A program made the position numbers and the translations under genes. Positions 48,107-56,810 of a DNA stretch of 64,000 nt are shown here, piece by piece. The stretch comes from UBA1731 sp045595285 (GTDB taxonomy: Bacteria; Verrucomicrobiota; Kiritimatiellia; RFP12; UBA1067), in assembly GCA_045595285.1 (NCBI GenBank), contig JAZOAC010000067.1, positions 5,298 through 69,297 on the forward strand. Reading direction: 5' to 3'. Under the pieces are notes generated by a model. The model was not told the origin of the DNA, did not search any database, and saw nothing but the letters and a program-made list of their open reading frames with translations. Position 1 is the stretch's first letter; the number at the start of each line of letters is the position of its first letter.

Positions 48107-50137
48107 ATGGAGTATCTCGATAGTTGCCGAAGTGGTAGAAAAGTGTCTGCCGATAAAATCTTATCGGTCAGAGGGTTGTTGTTTCTGTCGTTGGTGTTTG
48201 CGGCATCATTTCAGGTGGTGGCGGAATTGCTGCCGCCGGAGATTGGGTTGGGCTGGACGAACGGCTGGGTCCGGGAATGGCACAGGGAAGTGCCAGGACT
48301 CAAGGTCTGTGATTCCAGCAAAGAACTTTCTGATGGATTGACCCGTGTAGTGCGGCGATGGACATGGGAAGGGACAGTTCCGCTGAAGCAGGTGACTCTT
48401 GGCGTAAAGTATCGCATATCGGGGAATTCTCGTCGTCTGAAGCCGTTTATGCCTGGCATACTTCTCTATGGCAATCCATCAAACAAAGGCCGTGCCGATG
48501 GCCGTGTTCCGGTGTTTGCCGGCGAAAAGGGCGAGTTTGCGATTTTCGAAGAGCACCGTCTGCCGATGCCGTTTGCATTGCTTGAGGATTCTTCAACCAG
48601 GGAGTTCTCGGCAATTCATGTGCTTCCGTCTCCGATTCGGGGAGAAGAGCGCGAGGATCTGTGGTGGAGCCTGGGTGTCGAGGTTGTCGATGGCGGCACC
48701 GATATCGTAATGCTGTCTGGACCTGTAGGCTACAACCGACGGCGTTCGGTTGTGAAGGCGCGCCAGCGCAAGGCCATGGTCTATGACAATGCCTACATCA
48801 CTCTATATCCGGGACAGGTTGTTGAGAAGACTTTCTGGATCCAGACCGGGCGGTCTGCGGAAAATGCATTTGGCTTCGAAAAGGCGCTTAGAGCATCCTT
48901 GGACATCTTCAAGCCTTATGACGCCACGAGATATGCATCGATGGATGAGATTGTGCGGTCGAAGAGAAAGTTTGCTCTGTCGCGCTGGATTGAAGGCCCC
49001 GCCCATGGTGCCTGCGGATTTGACATGTACGACCTTCGTTTCGAGTGGAGGCATCTCACGCTCGGGTGGTGCGGATGCGCCGCGACATGCGGCTATGCTT
49101 TGCCGGTTCTTAATCTCGATCCGGACGATTGGGTAAAGGCGCAGCGTTCGTTGGATTTTCTGTGCGACGTTTTCACGGATACGGTGGAGACGAACGGTCT
49201 GTTCCGTGTCACGTTCGACATGAAGACAGGGGAGACCTACGGTGCTGACGCGGCGGCGTACGACAAAAGAAGGGGGGATCCCGTTTCCTGCGGACAGGCA
49301 ATTTATTCCATCCTCAAGGCGATACGGTTTGCGGAGAAGCCGGAAGGTCAAGGGCGGCTGAACACTACAAAATGGCGCAGGTTTGTTGAGAAGGCGGCGG
49401 ATGCAATGGCTTCTGACATACTCCGCAAAGATTGGAAGGAACCGCTGTCCACAGGGCCTGGATTCATGGTTGCGCCGCTCACGGTCGCATTTGAGATATT
49501 CGGGAAAAAACGGTATCTTGCGGCGGCAAAGAAACTTGCAGCCGTGTTCGAACGCCGCTATTTCGGATACGATGAGGTTTATTGGGGCGGAACGCTTGAC
49601 GCCTCATGCGAGGATAAGGAAGGCGCATACGCGGCGTTTCAGGGATATGTCGAACTGCTCCGCCACGCCGTCAAGGTAAAGGATGCCGCCGCCGAGCTCA
49701 GGTACTCCCGCCTTGCCCGTCACGCGATGAACATGATGCTCACCTACACCATGGTGTGGGACGCAACCTATCCGCCGGGACGTCTTAGCGACCATGCGTT
49801 CAAGTCCACGGGATGGACGGTTGTCTCCGCCCAGAACCAGCATCTTGACGCTTTTGGCGTGTTGACGACTCCTGAGATATGGTGGATGGGCGATTACCTG
49901 AAGGATGATCGACTGAAGAAACTTGCGAGCGTCATGTACCGCAGCTGCTTTCAGCTTACGGATTCGTCAGGCTCTCTGGGAGAACAGATCCAGCAGACGA
50001 ATTTCGCTCAGCAGGGCGACATGAGCGACGTGCGGAAGCTGCGCGGAGGATATGCCGAACGATGGACGGTGTTCTGGCTGACGGCGCATTTCTTGAACGC
50101 CGCCGCTCAATTTGCCGAAATGGGAGTGGATCTGTGA
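48107..50137 (+). CDS. putative secreted (alpha/alpha)6-type glycosidase, family unassigned
   Basis: 676 aa. The N-terminus has about 20 extra residues before a signal-like helix (GLLFLSLVFAASFQVVAE). Residues about 50-260 look like a beta domain. Residues about 290-670 are helical with conserved aromatic/acidic patches: RWIEGPAHGACGFDMYDLRF, EWRHLTLGWCGCAATCGYAL, RRGDPVSCGQAIYSILKAIR, STGPGFMVAPLTVAFEIFG and GYDEVYWGGTLDASCEDKEG, an arrangement like (alpha/alpha)6-barrel sugar hydrolases. I cannot place it in a numbered family. It is preceded by the conserved leader at 47970 and followed by a beta-solenoid protein after 31 bases. Confidence 0.6.
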   Translation: MEYLDSCRSGRKVSADKILSVRGLLFLSLVFAASFQVVAELLPPEIGLGWTNGWVREWHREVPGLKVCDSSKELSDGLTRVVRRWTWEGTVPLKQVTLGVKYRISGNSRRLKPFMPGILLYGNPSNKGRADGRVPVFAGEKGEFAIFEEHRLPMPFALLEDSSTREFSAIHVLPSPIRGEEREDLWWSLGVEVVDGGTDIVMLSGPVGYNRRRSVVKARQRKAMVYDNAYITLYPGQVVEKTFWIQTGRSAENAFGFEKALRASLDIFKPYDATRYASMDEIVRSKRKFALSRWIEGPAHGACGFDMYDLRFEWRHLTLGWCGCAATCGYALPVLNLDPDDWVKAQRSLDFLCDVFTDTVETNGLFRVTFDMKTGETYGADAAAYDKRRGDPVSCGQAIYSILKAIRFAEKPEGQGRLNTTKWRRFVEKAADAMASDILRKDWKEPLSTGPGFMVAPLTVAFEIFGKKRYLAAAKKLAAVFERRYFGYDEVYWGGTLDASCEDKEGAYAAFQGYVELLRHAVKVKDAAAELRYSRLARHAMNMMLTYTMVWDATYPPGRLSDHAFKSTGWTVVSAQNQHLDAFGVLTTPEIWWMGDYLKDDRLKKLASVMYRSCFQLTDSSGSLGEQIQQTNFAQQGDMSDVRKLRGGYAERWTVFWLTAHFLNAAAQFAEMGVDL

Positions 50138-50168
50138 AACGTTTCAGCCATACAACAGGAGGAATACA

Positions 50169-52853
50169 ATGAAGATAATCTGCACAAACTTGCCGACATC
50201 CGCGAGTGCGTTGCTTCTCATGTCTACCATGGGATGCGTTCCGCTATTGGTGAATGCGGGTACCGCGACATTGCTTCCTGCTGCCGACAACCGCGGCGAT
50301 TCGTTCTATACCGCGTCAAGTTGGGATCCTGCCGTCGCTCCAAACAAGCAGGATGGAACCCAGAATCCTGATGGCGCTGACACGGATTTTGTGGTCTGCG
50401 ACAATATAAGGCTAGTGCCGCACGAGACTACCGTTGAGTATGTGTTCGGCGGCAGATCTCTTTCGGTGGGTGCGGCAGACCGTTCGTCAGGCGGCATATT
50501 CAAGCAGAAAGGCGACAGGCGATACATTTCGTTTTCCGACGTGCGCCTTTACAAAGGATCATGGGAGCAGCACAATAATAATTGGATGGGACTCAAGGGA
50601 GATGCCACTGTCTATTCTCCCGCCTCGGATCCTTTTGTGTTCAGATTCAAAGAGCAGTTCGAAAACAAGTTGAATTTCCGATTTCACGGAGACAGGAATT
50701 CTGCGGTAAGGATTGATTGGATAGCAGAGCATTCCAATAAAAAGCCGATATATCTGCAGGCCGATCAGTCAGAAACATATTCCGGCTCTTGGATCATAGG
50801 GACAAATGTCTACATATACGCTTTCAAAAGTTTAGACTTTGGCGGAAACGAGACTTCGGCAATGCAGTTCGGCAAGCCGCTTGAGGATTTCAATCCTGCG
50901 GCTCTGGTCATGGAAAAGGGTTCTATGCTACGTTATGAGCTTGGCAATCCCCGTAAATTCGCCGCCAGCGACAATCGCGGGCTTACGGTGGACGCGGAAG
51001 GGGGCTTTGCCACCTATCGTCTCGTGAATGGATTCAAGCATGACTTTGGATGGCCGATTGCCGGAAAAGGAGCATTGAAAATTACAGGGAATGGAACTTT
51101 CAATTTGCGGGCATCATGCGGTGTGCAGTTGTGTGTGGAAGAGGGGCTGACAAAGCTGACGCTCTGCGACGGCGCTTCGATAACTGCTGCAGGCGGCCTA
51201 CTTCTCCGTGATGGCGGGATGTTCTCGCTGGAGAAGGATACGGACCGCGTAACTGTGCACAATATTGATGCGGCAAATGCAATGATCAAGCTTCCGGTTT
51301 CGGCAGACGGCAAGTCCTGCGCACTGCTGCGCCTTGCCGGGAATGTGAATCTTTCGGGCGTGACTTCAATAGGGTTTACTCAGGTGCCGTTGGTTTCCGA
51401 GAGAATTGATGTTCCGGTCATCGCAATAGACTCTTCGGTTGAAAGAGTCTTTGATTCAGACGATTTCAATCCATACGGAGTTACTGGCGCACAGTTGCCG
51501 AATGCGTCCGGAGTGAAGGTTGTGCGTGATGCGGAGACAGGGGATCAGATTGTGTATGTCACATTGATTCCTTGCGTCAAGACCTGTGTGTCAGACGGGA
51601 ACTCCAATCCCGGGCATTTTGCGGCATGGGCATGGGGTGATAAGAGCATTGATCCGGCGGTCGGGGACGGGAACAATTATCTTACGTGGAATACGCATAT
51701 CATGCACAATGGAGAAGGTGAAGAGTTTACAGTCCCCGGGTCGTCTCTCATACTGTACAATCCCACAAAAGAGGGCTTTTCATTCAACCTAAGGCATAAG
51801 AAGACAATATGTCCACATCTTCTGGCGCTGGACAGATCTATTGTGGAAGCATTCAGTTATTATACCGGCAATACGCCTAACAAAGGACAGCCGCACGAGT
51901 TGGCGGGACATGTTGAAGTGCAGACTACGCCAGGGAACAAGTTTACGCTTTCGGCAAAGCGTTCTCAGATCAACGTGAGCGCGTGCATTACAGGAACGGG
52001 AACGATCCATGCGCGGTCGGAGTCCAGACTTTATACGCCGCAATGTACGGTTCAGGTGATGAGCGTCAATCCTGAATACCGTGGATATTTCCATGCGTAC
52101 AACAGTGTCGATGTCGTGACCAACACCATCGCCTTCAAAATAGCGGAGGAAGGCAATCTGGGCGGTAATCCGCACGTCTTTTCGTCTGATGCGTTCCGCC
52201 TTGGATACGGGTGCATATTCATGCCATCGGCAGAAGTGACCATTGATGACGGAAATCGGGGTGTTACGTTTGCCGCATCGACGAATGTAGAGAGCACGGT
52301 CAGGACAGGGCCTATCCTCGATCTGGCGTATGACTTCACCGTAAAAACTCCGGTCGTGTTCGAGTCCGGTGAGCTTGTGAAGACAAATTCAGGCACTTTT
52401 GCATGGGGACTGGCAGGATCGACAGTGTCTGAAGGAACAAAGCTGTCGGTGAAAGGCGGTGCCGTTAAACCTCAGGGCTTCAATGCCTTTGGCCCTATGG
52501 AAATCGCATTTGCGAAAGGAACTGTGCTTGCGATGGACTTCCCGTTGGCCGAAGACGATTCAAGATCCGCTTATGGTGTCGATATGCGCACTGTGCGCAT
52601 GTCGCATGCCGATGAAAAGTTGGCCGTGCGTCTTGAAGCGGATGATGTAATTTCTACAAGATCCGTTTCGGTGCCGCTTGCAACATTCGCCGATTCGGCG
52701 TCTGCGGAGGCGTTCGTTGAATCTGTCGTCATATCCGCTCCCTGCGGTTGGAGAGTGGAGCTTTCTGTGTCTGCGCAGACGATTGGCGATGACAGCGTCG
52801 CTACACTCAAGGCCGATCTCGTGAAGACAGGTTCACGTATCATAATCAGGTAA
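50169..52853 (+). CDS. large secreted beta-solenoid protein (autotransporter-passenger-like)
   Basis: 894 aa. AGGAGG lies before the ATG at 50169, which opens a signal peptide (TSASALLLMSTMGCVPLLVN). The rest is rich in Gly, Ser, Thr, Asn and repeated beta-strand pieces such as GKGALKITGNGTFNLRASCG and ASITAAGGLLLRDGGMFSLE, typical of right-handed beta-helix passengers, but there is no C-terminal beta-barrel. It ends TGSRIIIR directly before the stop. It is probably a surface or secreted adhesin/binding protein, and it sits between hydrolase genes. Function is inferred from composition only. Confidence 0.6.
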   Translation: MKIICTNLPTSASALLLMSTMGCVPLLVNAGTATLLPAADNRGDSFYTASSWDPAVAPNKQDGTQNPDGADTDFVVCDNIRLVPHETTVEYVFGGRSLSVGAADRSSGGIFKQKGDRRYISFSDVRLYKGSWEQHNNNWMGLKGDATVYSPASDPFVFRFKEQFENKLNFRFHGDRNSAVRIDWIAEHSNKKPIYLQADQSETYSGSWIIGTNVYIYAFKSLDFGGNETSAMQFGKPLEDFNPAALVMEKGSMLRYELGNPRKFAASDNRGLTVDAEGGFATYRLVNGFKHDFGWPIAGKGALKITGNGTFNLRASCGVQLCVEEGLTKLTLCDGASITAAGGLLLRDGGMFSLEKDTDRVTVHNIDAANAMIKLPVSADGKSCALLRLAGNVNLSGVTSIGFTQVPLVSERIDVPVIAIDSSVERVFDSDDFNPYGVTGAQLPNASGVKVVRDAETGDQIVYVTLIPCVKTCVSDGNSNPGHFAAWAWGDKSIDPAVGDGNNYLTWNTHIMHNGEGEEFTVPGSSLILYNPTKEGFSFNLRHKKTICPHLLALDRSIVEAFSYYTGNTPNKGQPHELAGHVEVQTTPGNKFTLSAKRSQINVSACITGTGTIHARSESRLYTPQCTVQVMSVNPEYRGYFHAYNSVDVVTNTIAFKIAEEGNLGGNPHVFSSDAFRLGYGCIFMPSAEVTIDDGNRGVTFAASTNVESTVRTGPILDLAYDFTVKTPVVFESGELVKTNSGTFAWGLAGSTVSEGTKLSVKGGAVKPQGFNAFGPMEIAFAKGTVLAMDFPLAEDDSRSAYGVDMRTVRMSHADEKLAVRLEADDVISTRSVSVPLATFADSASAEAFVESVVISAPCGWRVELSVSAQTIGDDSVATLKADLVKTGSRIIIR

Positions 52854-52860
52854 AAAGGGA

Positions 52861-55800
52861 ATGTTGAAAATGTTTTGCAGATTGTTTGTTCTTGGGGGAA
52901 TCTCTGTCGCCTTGTCTACAACTTCCTTCTCGGCATCCAAATTCATTCTTCACGGCTGGGATCTTTCGGATACTCCGCCTGATGTGGTCGCCGCCAATAT
53001 CGACAAGTTTGCAGGATTGCCTGTCGATGGAATAACGCTTCATGTGCCGCCTACAGTACAGAAGGATGGCACCACCATACATTACCGATCCATAATGCAA
53101 GATCCTCCGTGGCTGTATGAAAGTCTTGAGCGATACGAGTCTTCGCTGAAGAAGATTGCTGCGCACCCAGCCATAAAGGAGTCGTTCCTGAACTGTTTGT
53201 GGCTTTACAATCACGGCAACCGGCTTGATTGGCGGGATGATGCCCAATGGCGGCGTTTTGCCGGAAACATGCGCATGTTTGCGCGTCTGGCGAAGCGTTG
53301 CGGACAGAAGGGTTTGTTCATAGATGCGGAAGACTATTCCAAGGAACGTCAATTTTACCGTCTCCCTCACGAACCGACATATGCTGAATGTGCCCGTCTG
53401 GCGCGTCAGCGCGGGCGTGAGGTGTTTTCCGCCGTGTTCGAGGAGTTTCCAGATGCGGTTGTCCTTTCGTTCTGGTTTTTCTCCGCCTGCCGCAGTGCTC
53501 TCGGAATGGATGACCCTGCTGCAGCCGTGAGTGAAGCCGGTCAGCTCTGGCCTCATTTCATAAATGGAATGCTTGACGCGATGCCTATGTCTGCGACCTT
53601 GGTTGATGGCGATGAGTGCGCTTACAAGTATGATTCCCGAATCGCTTTTAACGACGGTGCGATAAAGCAGGTGATGCGATCCATCCCGCTGGTCGCCCCG
53701 GAGAATCGCGATAAGTTTCGTGCCAGGATGCGTGTCGGCTTCGGTCAGTACATCGACATGTACGTGAACGACAAGAAACCGGGAAGTTCCTGGTATTTCG
53801 GTCCGGAAGGCGGTTCCCGCCTGGAGCACTTCCGCCGCAATCTTTCGGATGCTGCGCATACGGCGGAATATGTTTGGATATACGGCGAAAAACTTTCCTG
53901 GGTTGAATGGAAGGATGATTCCAGCGTGAAGATCCGTCGTCGCTATAGCCGCAAAAAGACATGGGAGTCGGCATTGCCGGGCCTTTCGGATGTGCTTGCG
54001 GAGCTGCGTGATCCAATAGGTGCGGCGGTGGCGAAAGCCAAGCAGTTGAGGTCTGACGGGTGTGAAAATCTTTATCCTGTAAATGTCCGCAAGAAATGGA
54101 CATGGTTCGACAAGAAGAAAAGCGGCGGAACCTTCACGGCGGTGGCGGGGCGAGATTCAAGCCTTTCGACCGTTGAAGCAACAGGGGTTGAAAACGGCGC
54201 TTGGCATGTGCCGATGGATTCTGTGCGTGAAGGGGATGCATACGTGGTTGATTTGTGGATTCAAGGCGAATGCGATGGATACGCCGAGGTCATTTGGCGA
54301 ACGGGTAAGGCTCCGTTCAACTGGAAGTTGGGAAGGTTCCCGATTCCCGTGTCCGAGCAATGTAAGGATGGCCGTCGCAGATGCACCAGGATACTCCATG
54401 TGCCTGTTGGCGTGGACGGGTTGATGTTCAGGATCAATGCAGAGCGGATGACGCCGGGATCAAAGGCGTCATTTGAGGATATCGGGATATTCAAGATCAA
54501 ACCGCCGCCACGACCTCCCCGTCCGCTGTTCGAGAACGGTGGTTCGTGCTGGTATATCGCCGTGCCGGACGGTGCACCCAGGCCTGTACTGTATGCGGCA
54601 AGTGAGCTTGCGGATGTGGTGCATCGGATATCGGGTGCTGAATTGAAGACCATTTCAGTCAAGGAGGCACCGAAAACGAACGTCATCCGGCTGGTTCAGG
54701 ACGGGAACAGTTTGGCGGATTCGTTTTCCGTGGACACCGCTCCGGGCAAGATTGAGCTCAAGGGGTCATCGCCTCGCGCCGTTCTTTTTGCCGTTTATGC
54801 ATTTCTGCGGGATCGGCTTGGGGCGCGTTGGTATTGGCCAGGAAAGGATGGAGAGTTTCTGCCGCGCCTTTCGGTCTGGGATGTGGAAAAGTGGCATAAA
54901 GAATATCGGCCGTTTTTTGGATACAGGGAGATGTCCATTTGCGGAATTCCCGGGCATCGCCATGAGGATACCGAGCGGTGGTTCCCAAAGGTTTTTCTCA
55001 ATTGCGGGTTGAACACCCCTAAACTGAGGGAAGAAATAGGACTCGTTGTTCGAGCCCATGGACACAGCGTATCCTTGCCGGAAAACATGAAATTGAGGGA
55101 ATCGCTTTTCTCCAACCATCCTGAATGGTTCTCGATGATCAACGGGAAGCGCGACATAAAGGGGATCGCCGGATGCTGGAGCAACGAGGGATACTTCAAT
55201 TATGTGGTGGACAAGCTGTGCGCAGATATTACCAAGAATAAAGCCAGTATCGCATATTACTGTACGGCGGACATCATTCCGCGTTGCGAGTGTGAGCAAT
55301 GTACGCGTAATCCGGACAAATCGGTACGTTGGTGGAATTACTATGCGCGCATCATCAAGTCCGTAAGGAAACGCATTCCGAATGTGCGTTTTGCAGGATT
55401 GGCATATCAGGAATACCGTTCTGTGCCTGGAGTTTCGGTGGAGGATGTGGATTTCGTGGAATATTGCCACTACAACCGCTGCTATTTCCATCCGTTGGAT
55501 AATGGCGCATGCGAGATGAACGTCAACTCCATGAAAGAGTTCAGGAAATGGGGCGAGAAGGCACCCTTGAGTTTCTATGGATATGAGTTTGACGTGTTCA
55601 AACAGCCCATGTACCTTCCTTTGTGGAACGTGTTTGCGGATGAGATGAAGGTCTATCGCAAGATGGGACTTAAACGGGTCAAGACCGAGTATCCGGTCAA
55701 TATGCACAGGCTTATGAGCAAAAAGGACCCTTTGCCGAAATCCGGCATTCTGCAGTATGCGTCGCGTCTTTCAGCCTATGCGTGGGCAACACTTGCTTTC

Positions 55801-56661
55801 GACCCGGATATTGCGCCCGAATCCATTGTGGATGATTTCTGCCGCAATGTGTATGGCAAGGGTGGCCGACACATGGCTCGCTACCACAGGCTTTGGGCCG
55901 ATGCATGGGGGGCTTCTCCCAAGCACGTGACGTATTTCTTCAATGCTCCACGCAACTTTGCCGACAGGTTTATGTCCAAAGATCTGGAAAAGAGGATGGG
56001 AGAATGTCTTTCTCTCGCGGCAAAGGCGGCAAAGGGGGATGCTCGCGCCCTTTCGGAGATTGCCCTTGATTCGGAATGCTTCAAGGTCTGGTCGGTCGCG
56101 GCGGAAGAGGCAAGGAAGGGCGTCATGGTTCATAATCTGGATTTCCGGTCTGGAGACGATGCGTTCAACACTGTCGGCTGGCTGGAATCCCGAGCGAGGG
56201 TCGGCAAGGCGCAGCCGACGCGCTTCAAGCTGTACAGGACAGAAAAGGCTCTGCGTATACTTGCGGAATGCACTGAGGCTGACATTGCCAAATTGGATCG
56301 AGGGACCGCAAAGAACGACACGCACAATTGGGAGTCCCCTACGATCGAGATGTTTCTTGACGTTGGGGACGGAAGTAGTATGCAATTTGCCATCACTCCG
56401 GCAGGAGGGGTTTGGGATGCAAAAAATGGGAATGTGGCATGGAATGCTGGTGTGTCGGTGCGTCCGTCAATCAATGGGGATCAATGGCAGCTGGACATGA
56501 CAATACCGTACAAGGGGCTTGGACGCATGCCGGTGAAAGGGGAACGCTGGAAGCTGATGATTATCCGCAACGCCGACAAGCTTTCCGGATTCAAGTCTTG
56601 CGGTTGGCCAATCAATGCCCATCGCGATTACAGTTCTGCGGCGACGTTGGTATTCAAATAG
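52861..56661 (+). CDS. secreted multidomain protein: novel hydrolase-like domain, DUF4838 and CBM9-like domain
   Basis: 1266 aa. Signal peptide (MFCRLFVLGGISVALSTTSF). Residues about 20-390 form a domain shared with the protein at 56804 (WDLSDTPPDVVAANIDKF, LFIDAEDYSKERQFYR, AVFEEFPDAVVLSFWFFSAC, LVDGDECAY, PLVAPENRDKFR, GPEGGSRLEHFRRNL). Residues about 550-1040 are DUF4838/alpha-glucuronidase-like: YYCTADIIPRCECEQCTRNP, VRFAGLAYQEYRSVPGV, YGYEFDVFKQPMYLPLWNVF. The C-terminus (about 1100-1266) resembles CBM9/DOMON-type binding modules (TIEMFLDVGDGSSMQFAITP, then MTIPYKGLGRMPVKGERWKL). The catalytic families are not established; IDAEDY and DGDE carry candidate acidic residues. Confidence 0.65.
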   Translation: MLKMFCRLFVLGGISVALSTTSFSASKFILHGWDLSDTPPDVVAANIDKFAGLPVDGITLHVPPTVQKDGTTIHYRSIMQDPPWLYESLERYESSLKKIAAHPAIKESFLNCLWLYNHGNRLDWRDDAQWRRFAGNMRMFARLAKRCGQKGLFIDAEDYSKERQFYRLPHEPTYAECARLARQRGREVFSAVFEEFPDAVVLSFWFFSACRSALGMDDPAAAVSEAGQLWPHFINGMLDAMPMSATLVDGDECAYKYDSRIAFNDGAIKQVMRSIPLVAPENRDKFRARMRVGFGQYIDMYVNDKKPGSSWYFGPEGGSRLEHFRRNLSDAAHTAEYVWIYGEKLSWVEWKDDSSVKIRRRYSRKKTWESALPGLSDVLAELRDPIGAAVAKAKQLRSDGCENLYPVNVRKKWTWFDKKKSGGTFTAVAGRDSSLSTVEATGVENGAWHVPMDSVREGDAYVVDLWIQGECDGYAEVIWRTGKAPFNWKLGRFPIPVSEQCKDGRRRCTRILHVPVGVDGLMFRINAERMTPGSKASFEDIGIFKIKPPPRPPRPLFENGGSCWYIAVPDGAPRPVLYAASELADVVHRISGAELKTISVKEAPKTNVIRLVQDGNSLADSFSVDTAPGKIELKGSSPRAVLFAVYAFLRDRLGARWYWPGKDGEFLPRLSVWDVEKWHKEYRPFFGYREMSICGIPGHRHEDTERWFPKVFLNCGLNTPKLREEIGLVVRAHGHSVSLPENMKLRESLFSNHPEWFSMINGKRDIKGIAGCWSNEGYFNYVVDKLCADITKNKASIAYYCTADIIPRCECEQCTRNPDKSVRWWNYYARIIKSVRKRIPNVRFAGLAYQEYRSVPGVSVEDVDFVEYCHYNRCYFHPLDNGACEMNVNSMKEFRKWGEKAPLSFYGYEFDVFKQPMYLPLWNVFADEMKVYRKMGLKRVKTEYPVNMHRLMSKKDPLPKSGILQYASRLSAYAWATLAFDPDIAPESIVDDFCRNVYGKGGRHMARYHRLWADAWGASPKHVTYFFNAPRNFADRFMSKDLEKRMGECLSLAAKAAKGDARALSEIALDSECFKVWSVAAEEARKGVMVHNLDFRSGDDAFNTVGWLESRARVGKAQPTRFKLYRTEKALRILAECTEADIAKLDRGTAKNDTHNWESPTIEMFLDVGDGSSMQFAITPAGGVWDAKNGNVAWNAGVSVRPSINGDQWQLDMTIPYKGLGRMPVKGERWKLMIIRNADKLSGFKSCGWPINAHRDYSSAATLVFK

Positions 56662-56718
56662 CACATGCAGAATATATGGAGGTGCAACTGCCTTTGTGGC
56701 GATTGCGCGACGCGAAAC

Positions 56719-56787
56719 AAGATTTCTTTTTTGTGGTTGAAAAAAAAAATGTTTTTGATACCATGGCTACCAATCAAAGAAAGGATT
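56719..56787 (+). promoter_or_regulatory. conserved hydrolase leader, copy 2
   Basis: 69 bp, the second copy of the leader at 47970-48037: AAGATTTCTTTTTTGTGGTT, A-tract, GTTTTTGATACCATGGCTAC and CAATCAAAGAAAGGATTC. It lies 8.7 kb from copy 1 and directly upstream of the paralogue of the hydrolase gene at 52861. Confidence 0.85.
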
Positions 56788-56810
56788 CCGTTCCGTTCAT
56801 GGGATGGTAG
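56763..56810 (+). CDS. conserved 15-codon leader peptide, copy 2
   Basis: MATNQRKDSVPFMGW. Its stop TAG (56808-56810) overlaps the start region of the next gene (ATG at 56804), which would allow translational coupling. Confidence 0.5.
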   Translation: MATNQRKDSVPFMGW

